From Piscinibacter caeni (lineage in GTDB: Bacteria > Pseudomonadota > Gammaproteobacteria > Burkholderiales > Burkholderiaceae_C): a stretch of DNA of 44,468 nucleotides. Under the pieces are notes generated by a model. It ran no database searches. It was given only the letters and a program-made list of their open reading frames with translations, and had not been told where the DNA came from. The translations under genes were made by a program, and so were the position numbers. The stretch is from the NCBI GenBank assembly GCA_003265685.1, contig QJOU01000081.1:1-44468 (forward strand). The letters are read 5' to 3'. Of this stretch, positions 32,871 to 43,796 are shown in pieces. Every line of letters starts with the position of its first letter. Positions within the stretch are counted from its first letter, which is position 1.

Positions 32871-33785
32871 TCATGCCGCCACCTTCTCGCGCTTCGTCAG
32901 CAACGCCTTGCCGGCACGCGAGATCGGCGCCCGCCCGAGCACGCCGGAGATGAAGGCGCCGGCATCGACCAGCTTGTCCAGATCGATGCCGGTCGCGATG
33001 CCCAGGCCGTTCAGCATGAACAGCACGTCCTCGGTCGCGACATTGCCGGTCGCCCCCTTCGCGTACGGGCAGCCGCCCAGTCCGGCCACGCTGGCGTCGA
33101 ACACCTGGACGCCCATTTCCAGGCAGGCGTAGATGTTGGCCAGCGCCTGGCCGTAGGTGTCATGGAAGTGGCCGCTGACCTCGGCGAGCGGGAAGTGCTT
33201 CAGCGCCCGCTCCATCGCGGCCTGCACGCGCTTGGGCGTGCCGACGCCGATGGTGTCGGCAATGCCGCAGTGCTCGACGCCGATGCCCTTCATCAGCACG
33301 ACCACCTTCTCCACCTCGTCGGCGCTCACCTCGCCCTGGTAGGGGCAACCGAGCGCGCAGGAGATCGCCGCGCGCACCTTGATGCCCGCGGCCCGGGCCT
33401 GCTGCACCACGGGCGCGAAGCGTTCCACCGATTCGGCGATCGAGCAGTTGATGTTGCGCTGGCTGAAGGCCTCGCTGGCCGCGCCGAACACGACGATCTC
33501 GTCCGGCCGGGTCGGCAGGGCCGCTTCCAGGCCCTTCAGGTTGGGCGTCAGCACCGAGTAGCGCACGCCGGGGCGGCGGCGGATACCCGCCATCACCTCG
33601 GCGTTGTCGGCCATCTGCGGCACCCACTTCGGGCTGACGAAGCTGGTGACCTCGATCTCGCGCAGGCCGGCATCCTGCAGGCGGTGCACGAGTTCGATCT
33701 TGTGCGCAGCGCTGACCGGCTGCTTCTCGTTCTGCAGCCCGTCACGCGGGCCGACGTCGACGAGGGTGACGGACGACGGAATCAT
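32871..33785 (-). CDS. mvaB: Hydroxymethylglutaryl-CoA lyase
   Basis: A 304-residue TIM-barrel lyase splitting 3-hydroxy-3-methylglutaryl-CoA to acetyl-CoA and acetoacetate, the last step of leucine degradation. Motifs: VDVGPRDGLQNE near the N-terminus with the metal-site Asp, GHFHDTYGQALAN with metal-ligand histidines, and the catalytic-Cys loop GLGGCPYAKGATGN. All are intact. The ATG at 33785 begins the fold; the 16 residues upstream in the frame are not conserved in type. It lies downstream of mccA on the same strand but is separated by a small divergent gene, so it likely has its own promoter. Confidence 0.94.
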   Translation of the reverse strand: MIPSSVTLVDVGPRDGLQNEKQPVSAAHKIELVHRLQDAGLREIEVTSFVSPKWVPQMADNAEVMAGIRRRPGVRYSVLTPNLKGLEAALPTRPDEIVVFGAASEAFSQRNINCSIAESVERFAPVVQQARAAGIKVRAAISCALGCPYQGEVSADEVEKVVVLMKGIGVEHCGIADTIGVGTPKRVQAAMERALKHFPLAEVSGHFHDTYGQALANIYACLEMGVQVFDASVAGLGGCPYAKGATGNVATEDVLFMLNGLGIATGIDLDKLVDAGAFISGVLGRAPISRAGKALLTKREKVAA

Positions 33786-33852
33786 GAAAAAAGTCTCGGC
33801 TCGAAGTCGCGCGGCGCGGCCGCTTCCCCTCACGTAGGGATGGTGTTACCGG

Positions 33853-33875
33853 GTTTGATACAGGAAGATACAAAC
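33853..33875. promoter_or_regulatory. GTTTG/CAAAC dyad with paired GATACA between divergent genes
   Basis: GTTTG (33853-33857) and CAAAC (33871-33875) form a dyad. GATACA repeats at 33857 and 33867, one helical turn apart. It lies in the 107-nt gap between the lyase and a small gene and may bind a regulator serving either side. Speculative. Confidence 0.35.
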
Positions 33876-33892
33876 ACACCGAAGGACCAATC

Positions 33893-34258
33893 GTGGACAT
33901 CAGTACCCGCCTGCGCATTGCCACCCGCATCCATTTTGCGCTGCTGCGCCAATACGGCGAGCACGTGGAGATCGGAAGCCTCATGAAGGGCGGGGCGGAT
34001 GCTCGCGAGGCGATGTTCGTCTGCGAGGCCTCGAACGACCTGGAACTGGCCACGCTGGCACGCCGCCTGCGCCACGCCGACCGCGCCGAGAGCCGCTCGG
34101 CCGCCAAGCCGGCACCGCAGGAAGCAGCCTGGGCCGACAACACCACCGGCTTCGGCGTCTCGCGCCCGCTCGGGCTGGACGACACCGCGGCGGCTTCCTC
34201 GAGCTGGCTCAGCCCGTCCACCTGGCTCAGGCGCGCCGCGCCTGCGAAGCCGCACTGA
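33893..34258 (+). CDS. Small cytoplasmic protein of unknown function
   Basis: A 121-residue protein starting at a GTG with AAGGA 7 nt upstream. Residues 1-65 are a helical, charged domain (RIHFALLRQYGEHVEIGSLM; ELATLARRLRHAD) that looks like a compact alpha fold. The rest is low-complexity Ala/Ser/Pro with WADNTTGFGVSRPLG. No signal peptide or TM helix. The N-terminal part gives the impression of a conserved Burkholderiales orphan, but I do not recognise a family. It lies alone between the two divergently and convergently arranged leucine genes. Confidence 0.65.
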   Translation: MDISTRLRIATRIHFALLRQYGEHVEIGSLMKGGADAREAMFVCEASNDLELATLARRLRHADRAESRSAAKPAPQEAAWADNTTGFGVSRPLGLDDTAAASSSWLSPSTWLRRAAPAKPH

Positions 34259-34282
34259 GCCCACCCGAGCCTCGCTCGCACC

Positions 34283-36286
<2,004 letters not shown>

Positions 36287-36297
36287 GAGGACCTTCA

Positions 36298-36564
36298 GAA
36301 GGTGTGAGAGAACCCAGCATGCCCGCGCCGGGGCGGCCGAGGGCCCTGGGCAAGGCGCGGCACGCCGCCCAGACTGGCCGTCTGGGCCAGTGGCGCAACG
36401 CGGCCCAGGGCCCTCGGACACCCCGGCCCTCCGGGTTGCCCCCGGGATCGCGCCCACTCGTCGTTGCAAATGCTCGACGTGTCACCCGACACGTCTGCGC
36501 TTTGCGCCTCGATTGGGCGCGATCTCGGGGGCAACGTGGGCATGCTGGGTTCTCTCACACCTTC
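36298..36564. mobile_element. 267-bp non-coding element with 27-bp terminal inverted repeats and two large hairpins
   Basis: The terminal repeats 36298-36324 and 36538-36564 are perfectly complementary over 27 bp. Hairpin A has arms 36327-36374 and 36380-36427 (34 of 48 positions pair, 5-nt loop). Hairpin B has arms 36435-36483 and 36488-36535 (loop ACCC, one base offset, perfect tip GACGTGTC/GACACGTC). There is no coding capacity. The right repeat overlaps the DUF4126 stop codon and the left ends 12 nt before mccA. It looks like a MITE- or REP-like element carried within an operon; mobility is inferred from the ends. Confidence 0.78.
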
Positions 36565-37180
36565 AAGCAGAGCGCGGCCGCATCCAGCCGGCCACGCGGC
36601 GCAGCAGCGCACGCAGGAACTTTCCGAGCACGACGATCAGCGCCACCATCAGCACCAGCGCCACCAGCAGCAGCGCGAAGAACACCAGCGGGTGCTGCCA
36701 CGACAGCCACAGCGCCAGCGGCACGCCGGCATCGCCGAGCAGCGAGAGCCCGACGTTGGAGAACGGCTCGGGCGAGGTGTTGGCCGCCGCCCGGGTGGTG
36801 GCCTTGGCCACGTGGCTGGTGGCCGCCAGCGTGCCGCCCAGCAGCGCCGCCGCGGCGGCCCAGCTGGCATGGTCGCCGCCGAACACGGCCGCCGCGAGCG
36901 CGGCGCCGGCCGGGATGCGGATCACGGTGTGCAGCACGTCCCACAGCGTGTCGACGCCGGGGATCTTGTCGGCGAAGAACTCCACCGCCAGCAGGAAGCC
37001 GCTCGCGCCCAGGATCGTCGGCTGCTGCAGCAGCTTCAGCCCGTGCGGCAGCTCGACCCAGCCGAGATAGCCCGCGAGGCCCGTGACGAACACCACGAGG
37101 TACAGCCGCAGCCCGCTCGCCCAGCCCAGCGCCGCGGCGATCGCCAGCAGCTGCGTGGTGTCCAGCGGTACCGCGTTCAT
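36563..37180 (-). CDS. DUF4126 integral membrane protein
   Basis: A 205-residue protein with about five hydrophobic helices (residues 10-30, 30-45, 55-72, 95-125, 165-192). The segments ALGWASGLRLYLVVFVTGL and FFADKIPGVDTLWDVLHTVIRIPAGA are typical of DUF4126. Function unknown, though the Asp/Lys within the second motif suggests a transport or channel path. Its start overlaps the hydratase stop (ATGA), so it is translated with the leucine genes although unrelated in chemistry. The last codons and stop overlap the terminal repeat of the element at 36298-36564. Confidence 0.88.
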   Translation of the reverse strand: MNAVPLDTTQLLAIAAALGWASGLRLYLVVFVTGLAGYLGWVELPHGLKLLQQPTILGASGFLLAVEFFADKIPGVDTLWDVLHTVIRIPAGAALAAAVFGGDHASWAAAAALLGGTLAATSHVAKATTRAAANTSPEPFSNVGLSLLGDAGVPLALWLSWQHPLVFFALLLVALVLMVALIVVLGKFLRALLRRVAGWMRPRSA

Positions 37181-37968
37181 GCGCCCTCCCGCCAGGCCGG
37201 CGTGCGCTTGCCGAGGAAGGCCTGCACCCCTTCGCGGCCTTCGTCGCTGGCGCGGATGTCGGCGATGCGGCGCGCGGTGTCGGCACGCAGCGCGTCGTCG
37301 ATGGCGCGGCCGGCCAGGTCCTGCACCAGGCGCTTGCAGGCGCGAACGGCCATCGGGCCGTTGGCCACGAGCGTGGCCACCAGTTCATCGAGCTTCGCAT
37401 CCAGCGCCTCGGGCGCGACGACCTCGTGCACGAAGCCCATCGCCTGCGCCCGCGCGGCGTCGAAGCGCTCGGCCGTGACGAACCAGCGCCGCGCCTGCTG
37501 CTCGCCCATCGCCTTGATCACGTACGGCCCGATGGTGGCCGGCAGCAGCCCGAGCTTCGCCTCGCTGAGGCAGAAACCGGCGGCCTCGCTCGCGACCAGC
37601 ACATCGCACACCGCCGCCAGGCCCACGCCGCCGGCATAGCAGTCGCCGTGGATGCGGCCGACCACGGGCACCGGGCAGCGCCAGATCGTCCACAGCATGT
37701 CCGCCAGGCGCTGCGCGTCGGCGCGGTTCTCCTCCCAGGCGTAGCCGGCCATCGCGCGCATCCAGGACAGGTCCGCCCCCGCGCAGAAGGCCTTGCCGTG
37801 GCCGCCGAGCACGATGCAGCGCAGCGTGGTGTCGGCGCCGAGCGCGGCGAAGGCCTCGGTCAGCTCGGCGATCACGCCGTCGTTGAAGGCGTTGCGCACC
37901 TCGGGGCGGTTCAGGAACACGCGCGCGACCGCGCCGTCGCGGCGGATGTCCAGCGTGCTCGTCGACAT
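37177..37968 (-). CDS. liuC: Methylglutaconyl-CoA hydratase (crotonase family)
   Basis: A 263-residue crotonase. The oxyanion motif GDCYAGGVGLAAVCDVL has Gly at the first Glu position. The second catalytic Glu is present 20 residues later in LSEAKLGLLPATI, a pattern typical of AUH/LiuC-type hydratases. NGPMAVRACKRL and VQAFLGKRTPAW at the C-terminus fit. It hydrates 3-methylglutaconyl-CoA to HMG-CoA, between the MccAB and HMG-CoA lyase steps. It is sandwiched between mccB (5-nt gap) and DUF4126 (4-nt overlap). The start at 37968 is fixed by this spacing. Confidence 0.92.
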   Translation of the reverse strand: MSTSTLDIRRDGAVARVFLNRPEVRNAFNDGVIAELTEAFAALGADTTLRCIVLGGHGKAFCAGADLSWMRAMAGYAWEENRADAQRLADMLWTIWRCPVPVVGRIHGDCYAGGVGLAAVCDVLVASEAAGFCLSEAKLGLLPATIGPYVIKAMGEQQARRWFVTAERFDAARAQAMGFVHEVVAPEALDAKLDELVATLVANGPMAVRACKRLVQDLAGRAIDDALRADTARRIADIRASDEGREGVQAFLGKRTPAWREGA

Positions 37969-37973
37969 CGTCG

Positions 37974-39596
37974 TCACATCCGGAACACGCCGAAGCGCGG
38001 CTCGGGAATCGGTGCGTTCAGGCTCGCGCTGATGGCCAGTGCCAGCACGCGGCGCGTATCGGCCGGGTCGATGACGCCGTCGTCCCACAGCCGGGCGCTG
38101 GCGTAGTACGGGTGCGCCTGGTGCTCGAACTGCTCGAGGATGGGCTGCTTGAACGCCGCCTCCTCCTCGGCGCTCCAGGTGCCGCCCTTGGCCTCGATGC
38201 CGTCGCGCTTCACCGTCGCCAGCACGCTCGCGGCCTGTTCGCCGCCCATCACCGAGATGCGCGCGTTCGGCCACATCCACAGGAAGCGCGGCGAGTACGC
38301 GCGGCCGCACATGCCGTAGTTGCCCGCGCCGAAGCTGCCGCCGATGATGACGGTGAACTTCGGCACGTTCACCGTCGAGACCGCGGTCACCATCTTCGCG
38401 CCGTTCTTCGCGATGCCCTCGGCCTCGTACTTGCGGCCGACCATGAAGCCGGTGATGTTCTGCAGGAAGACCAGCGGCACCTTGCGCTGGCCGCACAGCT
38501 CGATGAAGTGCGCGCCCTTGAGCGCGCTCTCGCTGAACAGCACGCCGTTGTTGGCGACGATGCCCACCGGCATGCCCTCGAGGTGCGCGAAGCCGGTCAC
38601 GAGCGTGGTGCCGTAGCGCGCCTTGAACTCGTCGAACTCGCTGCCGTCGACGAGGCGCGCGATGATCTCGCGCACGTCGAAGGGCTTGCGCGGGTCGGTC
38701 GGGATGATGCCGTGCAGCTCGCTCGCGTCGTACAGCGGCGCGCGCGGCGGCTGCAGCTTCAGCGGCTGCGGCTTGCTGCGGTTCAGGTGTGCCACCGCGC
38801 GGCGTGCCAGCGCGAGCGCGTGCGTGTCGTCCTGCGCCAGGTGGTCGGCCACGCCCGACAGGCGCGTGTGCACGTCGCCGCCGCCGAGGTCTTCCGCGCT
38901 GACCACCTCGCCGATGGCCGCCTTCACCAGCGGCGGGCCGGCGAGGAAGATCGTGCCCTGCTCCTTGACGATGATCGATTCGTCGCTCATCGCCGGCACG
39001 TAGGCGCCACCTGCGGTGCACGAGCCCATCACCACCGCGATCTGCGGGATGCCCTGCGCGCTCATGTTGGCCTGGTTGAAGAAGATGCGGCCGAAGTGCT
39101 CGCGGTCGGGAAACACCTCGTCCTGGTTCGGCAGGTTGGCGCCGCCGCTGTCCACGAGGTAGATGCACGGCAGGTGGTTCGCCTGCGCGATCTCCTGCGC
39201 GCGCAGGTGCTTCTTCACCGTCATCGGGTAGTAGGTGCCGCCCTTGACGGTGGCGTCGTTGCAGACGATCAGGCACTCCAGCCCGGCCACCCGGCCGATG
39301 CCGGCAATCAGGCCGGCGCCGGGCGCGGCATCGTTGCCGCCCTTTTCCTTGTACATGCCCAGCGCGGCGAGCGGTGCGATCTCGAGGAAGGGCGTGTCCG
39401 GGTCGAGCAGCATCGCGACGCGTTCGCGCGGCAGCAGCTTGCCGCGCGCCACATGCCTGGCGCGCGCCGCCTCGCCGCCGCCCTGCGCGATCTGCGCGAG
39501 CTTGGCGTTCAGGTCGTCGACCAGCGCACGCATCGCGGCGGCGTTGGCCTTGAAGTCCTCGGCGCGCGGGTTCAGCTTGGTGGTGATCGCAGGCAT
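37974..39596 (-). CDS. liuB: 3-methylcrotonyl-CoA carboxylase, beta (carboxyltransferase) subunit
   Basis: A 540-residue carboxyltransferase. It shows the expected N-terminal [35 protein letters not shown], and the paired oxyanion-hole regions [18 protein letters not shown] and [33 protein letters not shown] is specific to the methylcrotonyl/geranyl-CoA group. It forms the MCC complex with the biotin subunit (34283-36286) and makes 3-methylglutaconyl-CoA in leucine and isovalerate degradation. It is the first gene of the operon, divergent from an AraC-type regulator. No isovaleryl-CoA dehydrogenase gene is present in the window. Confidence 0.95.
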   Translation of the reverse strand: MPAITTKLNPRAEDFKANAAAMRALVDDLNAKLAQIAQGGGEAARARHVARGKLLPRERVAMLLDPDTPFLEIAPLAALGMYKEKGGNDAAPGAGLIAGIGRVAGLECLIVCNDATVKGGTYYPMTVKKHLRAQEIAQANHLPCIYLVDSGGANLPNQDEVFPDREHFGRIFFNQANMSAQGIPQIAVVMGSCTAGGAYVPAMSDESIIVKEQGTIFLAGPPLVKAAIGEVVSAEDLGGGDVHTRLSGVADHLAQDDTHALALARRAVAHLNRSKPQPLKLQPPRAPLYDASELHGIIPTDPRKPFDVREIIARLVDGSEFDEFKARYGTTLVTGFAHLEGMPVGIVANNGVLFSESALKGAHFIELCGQRKVPLVFLQNITGFMVGRKYEAEGIAKNGAKMVTAVSTVNVPKFTVIIGGSFGAGNYGMCGRAYSPRFLWMWPNARISVMGGEQAASVLATVKRDGIEAKGGTWSAEEEAAFKQPILEQFEHQAHPYYASARLWDDGVIDPADTRRVLALAISASLNAPIPEPRFGVFRM

Positions 39597-39729
39597 GGTG
39601 CGGACAGTGTGGGCGAAGGCGGGAGGCCGCGCCATCCGGGCGCGCACGAGGCCTGCAGCATAGGCGCCGGGCCGGTGCGCCGGGCGCCAGCGAGGTTGCA
39701 AATCGTGCCAGCCCAGGACAGACTCGGAC

Positions 39730-40740
39730 ATGCCCGCCACGCGCCTGCCCGCACTCACGCCGATGGCCTTCATCCGCGCGATGGTGGCGGCCTACCGCGC
39801 GGCCGGGCGGGATCCGGCCGGGGCCCTGCAGGAGGCACGGATCGCGCCAGCCCAGCTGAGGCGTGCCGACGCCCGCATCGACGCGCTGCAGATGGAGACC
39901 TTCTCCGCCCGCGCGATGCAGGAGCTCGACGACGAGGCGCTCGGCTGGTTCTCGCGCCGCCTGCCCTGGGGCAGCTACGGCATGCTGTGCCGCGCCTCGA
40001 TCACCGCGCCGGACCTGGGCGTGGCGCTCAAGCGCTGGTGCCGCCACCACCGCCTGCTGGTCGACGACGTGCTGCTGTCGCTCGAGGCGGCCGGCGATGC
40101 GGCGACGCTGGCGATCGACGAGCGCGTGCCGCTGGGGGAGTACCGCGAGCTCGCGCTGGTCACGCTGCTGCGCTCGGTGCACGGCTTCGCCTGCTGGGCG
40201 ATCGATTCGCGCATCCCGCTGCGCGAGGCAGCCTTCCCGTTCGCCGCCCCGCCGCATGCGGACGCCTATCCGGCGATGTTCCCGGGCCCGGTGCGTTTCG
40301 GCGCGGCGCGCGCCGCGCTGGTGTTCGATGCCGCCTACCTGGCGCTGCCGCTGCGGCGCGATGAAGCGGCGCTGCGCACGATGCTGCAGCGCGCCCTGCC
40401 GCTGACCGTGCGCCCCTACCGGCGCGACCGCCTGCTCGCCCAGCGCGTGCGCGCGCTGCTGCGCGGCGGCGCGCTCACCGCGCCGGCGCTGGCCGAGGCG
40501 CTGCATGTGTCGGTGCGCACGCTGCACCGCCAGCTGCGCGACGAGGGCCTGCCGCTGCAGGCGCTGAAGGACGAGGTGCGGCGCGACACCGCGCTGGCGC
40601 TGCTCGCGCGCACGCAGCGCCCCATCAAGCAGGTGGCGGCCGAGGCCGGCTTCGGCAGCTCGAAGAGCTTTGCACGCGCCTTCCGCCAGTGGACCGGGCA
40701 GACGCCCGAGCAGTGGCGCCGCGCCAGTCAGGCGCCGTAG
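39730..40740 (+). CDS. AraC-family transcriptional regulator
   Basis: A 336-residue regulator. The N-terminal about 200 residues match the arabinose-binding-like (OruR/ORF-type) sensor domain ([30 protein letters not shown]). The C-terminal double helix-turn-helix spans about 235-330, with [45 protein letters not shown] and TPEQWRR. It is transcribed divergently from mccB with a 133-nt gap, so control of the leucine operon is likely and the ligand may be a branched-chain acid or CoA ester. This replaces the MerR-type LiuR usual in proteobacterial leucine operons. Its 3' end overlaps the DinB gene by 13 nt, tail to tail. Confidence 0.92.
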   Translation: MPATRLPALTPMAFIRAMVAAYRAAGRDPAGALQEARIAPAQLRRADARIDALQMETFSARAMQELDDEALGWFSRRLPWGSYGMLCRASITAPDLGVALKRWCRHHRLLVDDVLLSLEAAGDAATLAIDERVPLGEYRELALVTLLRSVHGFACWAIDSRIPLREAAFPFAAPPHADAYPAMFPGPVRFGAARAALVFDAAYLALPLRRDEAALRTMLQRALPLTVRPYRRDRLLAQRVRALLRGGALTAPALAEALHVSVRTLHRQLRDEGLPLQALKDEVRRDTALALLARTQRPIKQVAAEAGFGSSKSFARAFRQWTGQTPEQWRRASQAP

Positions 40741-41285
40741 ACCTCGGCCTCGTTCCAGCCCAGCGCGGCCATGTCGGCGACGCGGAACGACGCATCGCTG
40801 GGCATCAGGAACTCGTCGAGCTGCGGCGGCGCCACCGCGGTGCCGGCAAGCATCGCGTGCGCCTGGCCGCGGTGGTGGGTCTGGTGCATGAACAGGTGGG
40901 CGAGCACGTGGCCGGCACGGTCGCGCTGCACGTGGGTGCCGCGGTCCATGTCGACCAGCGCGTCGCAGCCGGCGTCGTCGAGCGAGTCGCAGAAACGGAT
41001 CAGCCGCTCGTCGCTCTCGCGCTGCCGCGCGGCCAGCTCGGCCAGTGTCGCCGCCGGCGCGAAGCTGCGGTAGTTCTGCGCCAGGCCGGCATCGCCGTGC
41101 AGCGCGCCGATGTAGTACAGGTCGACCGCCAGCAGGTGGTTCAGCGTCTGCGCCAGGGTCGGGAAGAAGCTGGTGCGCGGCGCGTGGAACTCGGCGTCGC
41201 TCAGCGCCGCCATCGCCTCGTGCAGGCGCCGGTTGGCAAGCCGGTTGGCATGCGCCTGGATGCGCAACTGGTCGGCCACGCGCAT
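40728..41285 (-). CDS. DinB-family putative metal-dependent protein
   Basis: A 185-residue protein of the DinB/YfiT four-helix fold. Candidate metal-binding histidines lie in TLNHLLAVD and VLAHLFMHQTHHRGQAH. Such proteins may act as thiol-dependent transferases, but substrates are mostly unknown. The start overlaps the stop of the upstream DsbA-like gene (TGATG), so the two are coupled and may share a thiol or glutathione theme. Convergent with the AraC gene, with 13 nt of overlap. Confidence 0.9.
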   Translation of the reverse strand: MRVADQLRIQAHANRLANRRLHEAMAALSDAEFHAPRTSFFPTLAQTLNHLLAVDLYYIGALHGDAGLAQNYRSFAPAATLAELAARQRESDERLIRFCDSLDDAGCDALVDMDRGTHVQRDRAGHVLAHLFMHQTHHRGQAHAMLAGTAVAPPQLDEFLMPSDASFRVADMAALGWNEAEVYGA

Positions 41286-41896
41286 CAGAACGGCCCCTTC
41301 TCGAGCCAGCGTTCGATCTGCGGCCGGCGGTCGTTGCCCCAGAAGGGCTCGCCGTCGACCATGAAGAACGGCGCGCCGAACACACCCGCCGCGATCGCGG
41401 CCTCGTTCTCGGCCTTCAGGCGCTGCTTCCAGGCCGGGTCGTTCCAGGCCGCCTCGGCCGCCGCAGCGTCCAGCCCCGACTCGGCGGCCAGCGCGCGCAG
41501 CGCGGCCGGGTCGCTCAGGTCCACGCCGCGCGTGAAGTAGGCGCGCAGGCCGGCGCGCGCCCAGGCCTTGGCCTGCTCGGCGTCGCGCTCGTTCAGCCAC
41601 CAGAACACGCGTGCCGCGTTCTGCGTCGGGATCGGGAACTTCTCCGGCATCGTCACCGGCACGCCGGCAAAGCGCGCCGAGCGCTCGAAGTCGTGCAGCG
41701 AGTACTCGCGCTTGATCGGGTGCGACACCGGCGACTTCAGCTCGGCGGCCTGGAAGGTGACGCCCAGCAGGATGGCCTTCCAGCGCACGGTGCGGCCGTG
41801 GCGCGCGGCGAGCGCGTCGATCCATTCCGAGGCGATGTAGGAGTAGGGCGACGAGAAGTCGAACCAGAAGTCGATCGCGCGGCCGGGCAGGTTCAT
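41285..41896 (-). CDS. 2-hydroxychromene-2-carboxylate isomerase-like DsbA-family protein (second copy)
   Basis: A 203-residue thioredoxin-fold protein with FWFDFSSPYSYIASEWI (SPY in place of CxxC) and GVFGAPFFMVDGEPFWGNDR (cis-Pro loop). It is a paralogue of the protein at 31399-32040 but only moderately similar. It is expected to bind glutathione. The true substrate is unknown, as no chromene pathway is in view. I chose the ATG at 41896 because the fold begins right after it; the frame runs on to 41977. Coupled to the DinB gene. Confidence 0.88.
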   Translation of the reverse strand: MNLPGRAIDFWFDFSSPYSYIASEWIDALAARHGRTVRWKAILLGVTFQAAELKSPVSHPIKREYSLHDFERSARFAGVPVTMPEKFPIPTQNAARVFWWLNERDAEQAKAWARAGLRAYFTRGVDLSDPAALRALAAESGLDAAAAEAAWNDPAWKQRLKAENEAAIAAGVFGAPFFMVDGEPFWGNDRRPQIERWLEKGPF

Positions 41897-42011
41897 GCCG
41901 TGTAGGGTAGCGCGGCGCGGCCATCCCAACCCCTCGGCGCTTACCCGCACCGGCGCGGCCGGATTGGCGCAGATCATGCCCCGCCGCGCCGCGCCGGCCT
42001 AGCATCGCGGC

Positions 42012-42629
42012 ATGGGGTTCGATCTGGCACTGGTGCTCGTGGCGCTGGCCGTGGCGGTGGCGCTGCGACCGTGGCGGCAGTTCGGCGCGGGCTTTCCGCT
42101 CAACGCCTGGCTGGCCTGCCTGGTGCTGCTGCCCTGGCTGTGGGCGTCGCAGCGCGCGCTGCCCGGCGGGATGGCGCTGCAGATGTCGGGCGCCGGCCTG
42201 CTGGTGCTGATGTTCGGCTGGCCGCTGGCGGTGCTGAGCCTGGTGCCGATCGCGCTGCTGGGCGGCTGGATGGCCGGGCTTTCGTGGCCCACGGCAGTCA
42301 ACCTGCTGGCCTGGAACGGTGTCGCGGTCGCCACCTTCGCGCTGGCGTTCGGCCTGGCGACACGCCGCTGGCTGCCGCGCCACCCGTTCGTGTTCATCCT
42401 CGGGCGCGGCTTCATCGTCACCGCGCTGGCGATGATGGCGGCCGGCACGCTGGCCTCGTTCGCCACGCCGCTGCCGCCCGGTACCGAACTGGACACGCTG
42501 CTGATCGGCCATTGGCTGATGGCCTGGGGCGAGGCCTTCGCCACCGGCATGCTGACGGCCGTCTTCGTGGCCTTCCGCCCCGAGTGGCTGGCCACGTGGT
42601 CGGACGCGCGCTACCTGGAAGGGCGCTGA
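42012..42629 (+). CDS. CbiM-like integral membrane protein (energy-coupling-factor type)
   Basis: A 205-residue protein with about six TM helices. The segments FILGRGFIVTALAMMAAG and GEAFATGMLTAVFVAFRPEWL, ending with a conserved Tyr (DARYL), resemble the C-terminal part of CbiM-type substrate components of ECF transporters. The usual N-terminal metal-binding MHI of nickel/cobalt CbiM is absent, so metal transport is uncertain. There are no ATPase or EcfT genes in the window. The gene stands alone, convergent with the TetR gene. The fold assignment is moderate. Confidence 0.68.
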   Translation: MGFDLALVLVALAVAVALRPWRQFGAGFPLNAWLACLVLLPWLWASQRALPGGMALQMSGAGLLVLMFGWPLAVLSLVPIALLGGWMAGLSWPTAVNLLAWNGVAVATFALAFGLATRRWLPRHPFVFILGRGFIVTALAMMAAGTLASFATPLPPGTELDTLLIGHWLMAWGEAFATGMLTAVFVAFRPEWLATWSDARYLEGR

Positions 42630-42647
42630 GCGCGCAGAGGCAACGGC

Positions 42648-43301
42648 TCAGGCATCCCGGTCGGGGTGCGCCAGCACCAGGCGCAGGATGGTGTCGATGT
42701 TGAACTTCAGGCGCGCGGCGAGGGCCTCGCGGCTGGTGAAGTTCAGCGCGAACAGCACGCCGCCGGTGTGGCGGTTGTTCAGGTAGTAGAAACCGATTGC
42801 GGCGATCGTGATGCACAGCTGCACGGCGTCGATGCCCGGCCGGAACACCCCCTCGGCCTCGCCGCGCTTCAGGATGCCCTCGACCGTGTCCACATAGGCT
42901 TTCTGCAGCTTGCGCAGCTGCTTGTTGCCGGTAATGTGGCGCGCCTGGTGCAGGTTCTCGCTGTTGACCAGCGTGATGAACTCGGGGTTCTCGAGGTAGT
43001 AGCGCCAGGTGAACTCGACCAGGCGCTTCATCGCCTCCACCGGCGGCACGTCGTCCAGGCCGAGCCCGCGCTCCTGGCTGCGAATGTTGGTGTAGGCGTC
43101 TTCCACGACGGCGGCAAAGAGCTGCTCCTTGCCGCCGAAGTAGTGGTAGATCATCCGCTTGTTGGCGCCCGACTGCTCGGCGATCTTGTCGACCCGCGCG
43201 CCGGACAGGCCCGCCTTCGCGAACTCGATGCGTGCGGCGGCCAGGATGTCGGCCTTGGTCGCTTCCGGGTTGCGTGCCCGGAACGGCATCTTCTCGCCCA
43301 T
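42648..43301 (-). CDS. TetR/AcrR-family transcriptional regulator
   Basis: A 217-residue TetR protein. The helix-turn-helix lies at about 18-65 (ILAAARIEFAKAGLSGARVDKIAEQSGANKRMIYHYFGGKEQL, quoted in parts: AARIEFAKAGLSG, SGANKRMIYHYFGGK). The helical ligand domain has TWRYYLENPEFITLVNSEN, typical of the TetR_C subtype seen near acyl-CoA genes. It ends the minus-strand set etfA-maoC-tetR and may regulate it, with an acyl-CoA or acid as ligand. That is inferred from position. The gap to maoC is 57 nt, so it may have its own promoter. Confidence 0.9.
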   Translation of the reverse strand: MGEKMPFRARNPEATKADILAAARIEFAKAGLSGARVDKIAEQSGANKRMIYHYFGGKEQLFAAVVEDAYTNIRSQERGLGLDDVPPVEAMKRLVEFTWRYYLENPEFITLVNSENLHQARHITGNKQLRKLQKAYVDTVEGILKRGEAEGVFRPGIDAVQLCITIAAIGFYYLNNRHTGGVLFALNFTSREALAARLKFNIDTILRLVLAHPDRDA

Positions 43302-43358
43302 GATCTCCTGCCGCAGTCGTTGTTTGGGGCGATGTTAGCGGCAGTGGCGCGGCACGCC

Positions 43359-43796
43359 TCAGGCGCGCACCAGCAGCGTGTTGACGCCCTCCTGCACCGG
43401 CTGGCCGCGCTGGTTGCTCACCGTCAGCGCGAGCCTGACCACGCCGCGGCCGGGCCGCGAACTCGCGCGGGCCTCGATCACCTCGATGCGGGCCTGGATG
43501 CGGTCGCCCGGCAGGATGGGCGCGACGAAGCGCCAGCGCCATTCGAGCGAGGCAATCGCGTCGAGCTGGGTCGTCGCGCGGTTCTTCAGGCCATCGACCA
43601 GGGCGAGGCCGAGCAGGCCGTGCGCCACCCGGCCCTCGAAGCCCTCGGCACGCGCGAACTCGTCGTCCATGTGCAGCGCGAAGAAGTCGCCCGAGAGGCC
43701 GGCAAAAGCCACCACGTGCGCGTCGGTGACGACGATGCCGGCGGTCTCCCAGGCCCGCCCGGGCGTCAGATCGGCCAGGCGCAGCGGCTCGCTCAC
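43359..43796 (-). CDS. MaoC-family acyl-CoA hydratase
   Basis: A 145-residue hot-dog-fold protein. The MaoC motif region is present: [30 protein letters not shown] (here in parts AFAGLSGD and LHMDDEF) with the catalytic Asp/His pair, and [16 protein letters not shown]. It should hydrate a short enoyl-CoA. The start overlaps the etfA stop by 4 nt (ATGA), so it is coupled to electron-transfer flavoprotein and probably to an acyl-CoA dehydrogenase beyond the window. That suggests a beta-oxidation-like step. Confidence 0.9.
   Translation of the reverse strand: MSEPLRLADLTPGRAWETAGIVVTDAHVVAFAGLSGDFFALHMDDEFARAEGFEGRVAHGLLGLALVDGLKNRATTQLDAIASLEWRWRFVAPILPGDRIQARIEVIEARASSRPGRGVVRLALTVSNQRGQPVQEGVNTLLVRA

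Noticed and set aside
37177-41385. A 1402-codon minus frame suggesting a giant fusion ending in LiuC
   Set aside because: Only the last 263 codons encode a recognised protein. The rest is out-of-frame translation of mccB, the AraC antisense and DinB regions.
42012-42629. Assignment of the membrane protein as a nickel/cobalt transporter component
   Set aside because: The N-terminal metal-ligand motif of CbiM and the partner ATPase and permease genes are not present, so only the fold-level name is kept.
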